From Mallotus nudiflorus (Eukaryota > Streptophyta > Magnoliopsida > Malpighiales > Euphorbiaceae), in NCBI GenBank assembly GCA_947683625.1, contig CANTUR010000156.1, forward strand, positions 1,612,001-1,676,000: a stretch of DNA of 64,000 nt, given 5' to 3'. The position numbers were made by a program, and so were the translations under genes. The stretch's first letter is position 1. Each line of letters begins with the position of its first letter. Positions 60,518-64,000 of the stretch are shown here, one piece after another. The notes beneath the pieces are model-generated. The model made no database searches. It saw only the letters and a list, made by a program, of their open reading frames with translations, and had not been told where the DNA came from.

Positions 60518-63500
60518 ATGAGGAGGCAAGCGTGTGTTGATACATTGGTCGTTAAGGCCAAGGATGATGAGTCCTTTCAGGATAGGGTTTTACCTCTAGA
60601 GTTGCCAATCAAGCATAAAGGTAGAGGTAGAGGTAGACCTTAAGGAGCGACAGGTTGCTGTAGCCTTATTTTACACTAGAGTTGGTAGGATATCCTTCGA
60701 CGGGACTACAGACCCTTTAGACTTTCTACATGCTATGGAGACAAGGACTCAGATTGCTCACACCGAGTATCAGTGAATCATGATAGTCGAGTTATCTGTT
60801 AAGGGGCCAACCGTGGTTTGGTTCGTTCAGGTCATCCAACCGCACATGACGACACTCACCTGGGCTCAATTTCAGGAGAGATTCATGAGACATTTTTGTC
60901 TAAAGCCTATGCAAATGAGTTACAGACTATATGGATGAGTTACAGAATTTAGCTAACGGGTATTACTAGAGGTGAAAATCAGTAGAGGAGTACACTAGAG
61001 AGTTCCTCAGATTAGGTCGATATGTAGAGGACATGATGAGAGATCAGTACTTTGCAGTTACAATATACATTACTGGATTAGGTTCTGCGTTTGCTAGGAT
61101 GTCTATTGTAGGCCTTACTCTTGAGTCGGTAATAGAGTTGGCCAAAAAGATAGAGCTCAGACTGGTCAGGCAAGCAGTTATGCCTGATTATTATTAGTTG
61201 GAAGGTGTACAAGCAGAAGGATCATAGAGTACTCAATACACTACTTTTTAGATTGGCTCTAGTAGTCGGCAGAGAGGATCCTATCAGTAGAGCTAGAGAC
61301 CTTAGCAATGAGTGTACAGGAGTAGTAGACATAGTCATGGTGGACCACTTAGACCTATTAGATTCATTTCTGGAGCTAATAGTAGTACATTGGTCAGAGT
61401 TTGAGTCATGACATCATAAGATCAGCAGCCAATGCTTGTTAGATATATGGGAGAGTCCATCAGGGACCGTGCTACATGACTTCTAGAGCTTGTTTTAGAT
61501 GTGTATAGACATGGCATTTTACCAAAGCGTGTCTATATTCTAGCTATCAACAACCATTTTCACAGCATTTTATCAGTAGTTCAACTCCAGCTCCTTATAA
61601 GTTGCCTCCAGCTCAGTATCCGAGTATGACACAACTTGTTACCTAGTAGGGGTGTGGCAGAGGTAGTAAAGGAGGTGCTAGGGGTTTTGGTTAGGCTGAG
61701 GTTAGGTCAGAGTTTTCTCCCTTACCCAGCAAGATGCTCAGGCATCCAACGCCATTGTTGTAGGTATACTTCTAGTCTATTGCTTGGATACTAGAGTTTT
61801 GATTGATCCAGGTGCCATATATTCTTTTGTGTCCCTTATTTTTGCTCTGAAGTCATATTAGCAAGCTTCAAGGATGGCTTTTCCTTTATCTGTTGCCACT
61901 CCTCTAAGCGATTCATTAGACACTGATGTGGTTCTTTCTACATGTCTAGTGTTAATAGGAGGTAGAGAATTGCCAGTGGAATTGGTATGGTTGGATGTGA
62001 TGGAGTTTGATGTGATCCTTGGTATGGATTGGTTATCTCAGCACTATGCCATTATGGATTGTCAGAGCAAAAAGGTGATTTTTAAAATTTTGGATGAAAA
62101 AGAGTTTAAGTTTGTGGGCAATAAAAGTTCTGCACCTCAGAATCTCATTTTTGCTATCATGACTAGGAAGATGCTGAGGAAAGGCTATAAGGGATGCTTG
62201 GAACTAGTTAGGGATACTTCAATGGAGAAGTTATATCTCATAAAAGTTCTAGTAGTTTGTGAGTTTCTTGATGTTTTTCCTAAGGATTTGCCATGTTTAC
62301 CACATCTTAAAGAGATGAAATTATGTATATATGTGGTCTTAGGCATAACCCTTATTTTGATGCCACCCTACCGAATAGTTCCTACAGAGTTAAAGGAATT
62401 AAAGGAGTAGTTGTAGGATTTTTTGGATAAAGTTTTCATTAGATCTAGTGTTTCTCCTTGGGGTGCACTAGTCTTGTTTGTGAAGAAGAAGGATGGTACA
62501 CTAAAACTATGCATAGATTATAAAGAACTGAATAAAATGACAATGAAGAGCAAGTATCCTCTTTTGAGGATAGATGATTTATTTGATCAACTTCAGATTG
62601 TATAGTTCTTTTCCAAGGTTAACTTAAGGCCTAGTTATCATCAGTTATGGATTAGTGAAGTCAATGTTTCTAAAATGGCATTCTGCACTCAATATGGTCA
62701 CTATAAGTTTCTAGAGATGTCCTTCGGGTTAACTAATGCACCAACTACTTTTATTGATATGATGAACACGGTATTCAGACTGTTTATGCATCAGTTTATG
62801 GTAGTCTTCATTGATGATATATTAATGTATTCAAAGAGTATGGAAGAGTATGTATATAACTTAAGGACAGTACTGCAGACATTGAGAGAACATCAGCTTT
62901 ATGCTAAATGCTCAAAGTATGATTTCTGTTTAAAGAGTGTTGCATTCCTTAGACACGTAGTGTCTAAAGATGTTATTTAGGTTGATCCATAAAAGATTGA
63001 GGCAATGTTTGAATGGCCCAGATCGACATCAATCATAGAGATTCCAAGTTTTCAAGGTTTAGCTTGGTATTATAGGAGGTTTGTGCAGGATTTCTTAAGA
63101 ATTGTAGCTCCTATAACTTGCCTAACTCAAAAAAATGTGAAGTTTATGTGGTCAGATGCTTATGAGAATAGTTTTCAGTTACTAAAGGAGAATTTGACAA
63201 TAACTCAAGTTCTGATCTTACCTAATGGAAAAGATAAATTTACTGTGTATTCTAATGCCTCCAGAGTCGGCCTAGGTTGTATGTTGATGCAAAATGGTAG
63301 GGTGATAGCTTATGCTTCGAGGCAATTAAAGAAGAATAAACAGAATTATCCTACTCACGACCTAGAGATGGCTGTTGTGATATTTGGTCTTCAGATTTGG
63401 AGACATTATTTGTATGGGGTGACTTATAAGATTTTCACAGATCATAAGTGCCTGAAGTACATTTTTCAACAGAGAGATATGAACTTGAGGTAGAGGAGAT

Positions 63501-64000
63501 AGTTGGAACTCCTAAAGGATTATGACTATAATATTCTTTATCATCTAGCTAAGGCTAATATGGTAGCAGATGCCTTGAGTAGGAAGTCCTCAGGTAGTCT
63601 TGCTCTCATTAGTGTGGAGAGGAGACCTTTAATCCAAGAGTTGCATGAGTTAGTAGATCAAGGTTTGATAATGAAGATTAGTAGATCAGATGGATTGCTA
63701 GTTCAATTTAGAGTTCGATCAGTGTTGAGAGATAGGATTAAGGTTGCTCAGGGCTGAGATCTTATTCTAGCAGAGCTTGAGGAAAATTTTTATGAGGGAA
63801 AGTTCATTGATTTTACACTTGATGATGAAGGTGTTTTATGGATTGGTGGTAGATTATGCGTTCATGATGTGGATAGTTTGAGAGAGGAGATCCTTAAAGA
63901 AGCACATTCTATAATTGATAGTGTACATCTAGGTGTTACTAAGATGTACCACAACATCAAAGATTTGTACTAGTGGGATGGATTGAAGAAGGATGTAGGT
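60518..64000 (+). pseudogene. Gypsy family B gag-pol (copy 2), runs off the right edge
   Basis: The start is ATG 60518 (MRRQACVDTLVVKAKDD). Compared with family A gag, about 130 bp is missing near 60655, after a GACAGGTTG block. Later gag (VIELAKKIELRLVRQ) is broken by stops. The protease keeps LIDPGAIYSFVS (61801-61836). RT has VLFVKKKDGTLKLCIDYKEL (62476-62535) and an intact VFIDDILMY (62805-62830). RNase H has LPNGKDKFTVYSNASRVGLG (first Asp of the usual YCDAS read as Asn) and KIFTDHKCLKYIFQ. The integrase finger begins at about 63900 and is cut by the window end. Stops are frequent. Confidence 0.9.

Overview
The window looks like AT-rich nuclear DNA of a flowering plant, probably a dicot. 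The evidence is spliced plant-type exons of a short-chain dehydrogenase, abundant Ty1/copia and Ty3/gypsy LTR retrotransposons, a CACTA-like DNA transposon and long TA, TTA and CTT microsatellites. No bacterial, organellar or CRISPR-type feature was seen. I find no intact host gene. The only host gene recognised is a dead SDR oxidoreductase broken by a stop, a frameshift, a solo LTR and a 28.7 kb nested block.

Layout, left to right. 1-1687: reverse-strand LTR of a long-LTR gypsy family (family A). 1688-8129: a decayed copia element (copia 1) cut by a family A solo LTR (1916-5151, TSD GAGTC). 8801-13877: a complete but dead short-LTR copia element (copia 2, TSD ATAAC). 13878-16235: AT-rich DNA with a TA microsatellite. 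16236-17678: SDR pseudogene with a 526 bp solo LTR (16936-17461). 17679-46418: a minus-strand Sirevirus-like copia in the last SDR exon. A plus-strand copy of the same family (21064-29442) sits in its reverse transcriptase, and a complete gypsy family A chromovirus (33960-45690, TSD ATTTT) sits in its 5' LTR. 46419-46449: the SDR C-terminus resumes. 46450-50011: non-coding DNA with a SINE-like patch and CAC/CAT-rich tract. 50012-51988: non-autonomous CACTA-like element. 52581-64000: gypsy family B as LTR, pol, LTR, gag-pol, running off the right edge.

The TSDs and interrupted reading frames give a relative history. The SDR gene took the small solo-LTR element and the outer Sirevirus; afterwards the outer Sirevirus received the inner copy and the gypsy A element. 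All autonomous element coding regions carry stops or frameshifts, and many stops look like C-to-T changes (CAG, CAA or CGA to stop, TGG to TAG/TGA), as expected for methylated silenced repeats. The most interesting structure is inside the LTRs: a ~190 bp repeat present 3/3/2/1 times in the four Sirevirus LTRs, PPT-like repeats before the Sirevirus 3' LTR, and conserved splice-like sites plus a hairpin in the 3.4 kb gypsy LTRs. I did not find a convincing new gene system.
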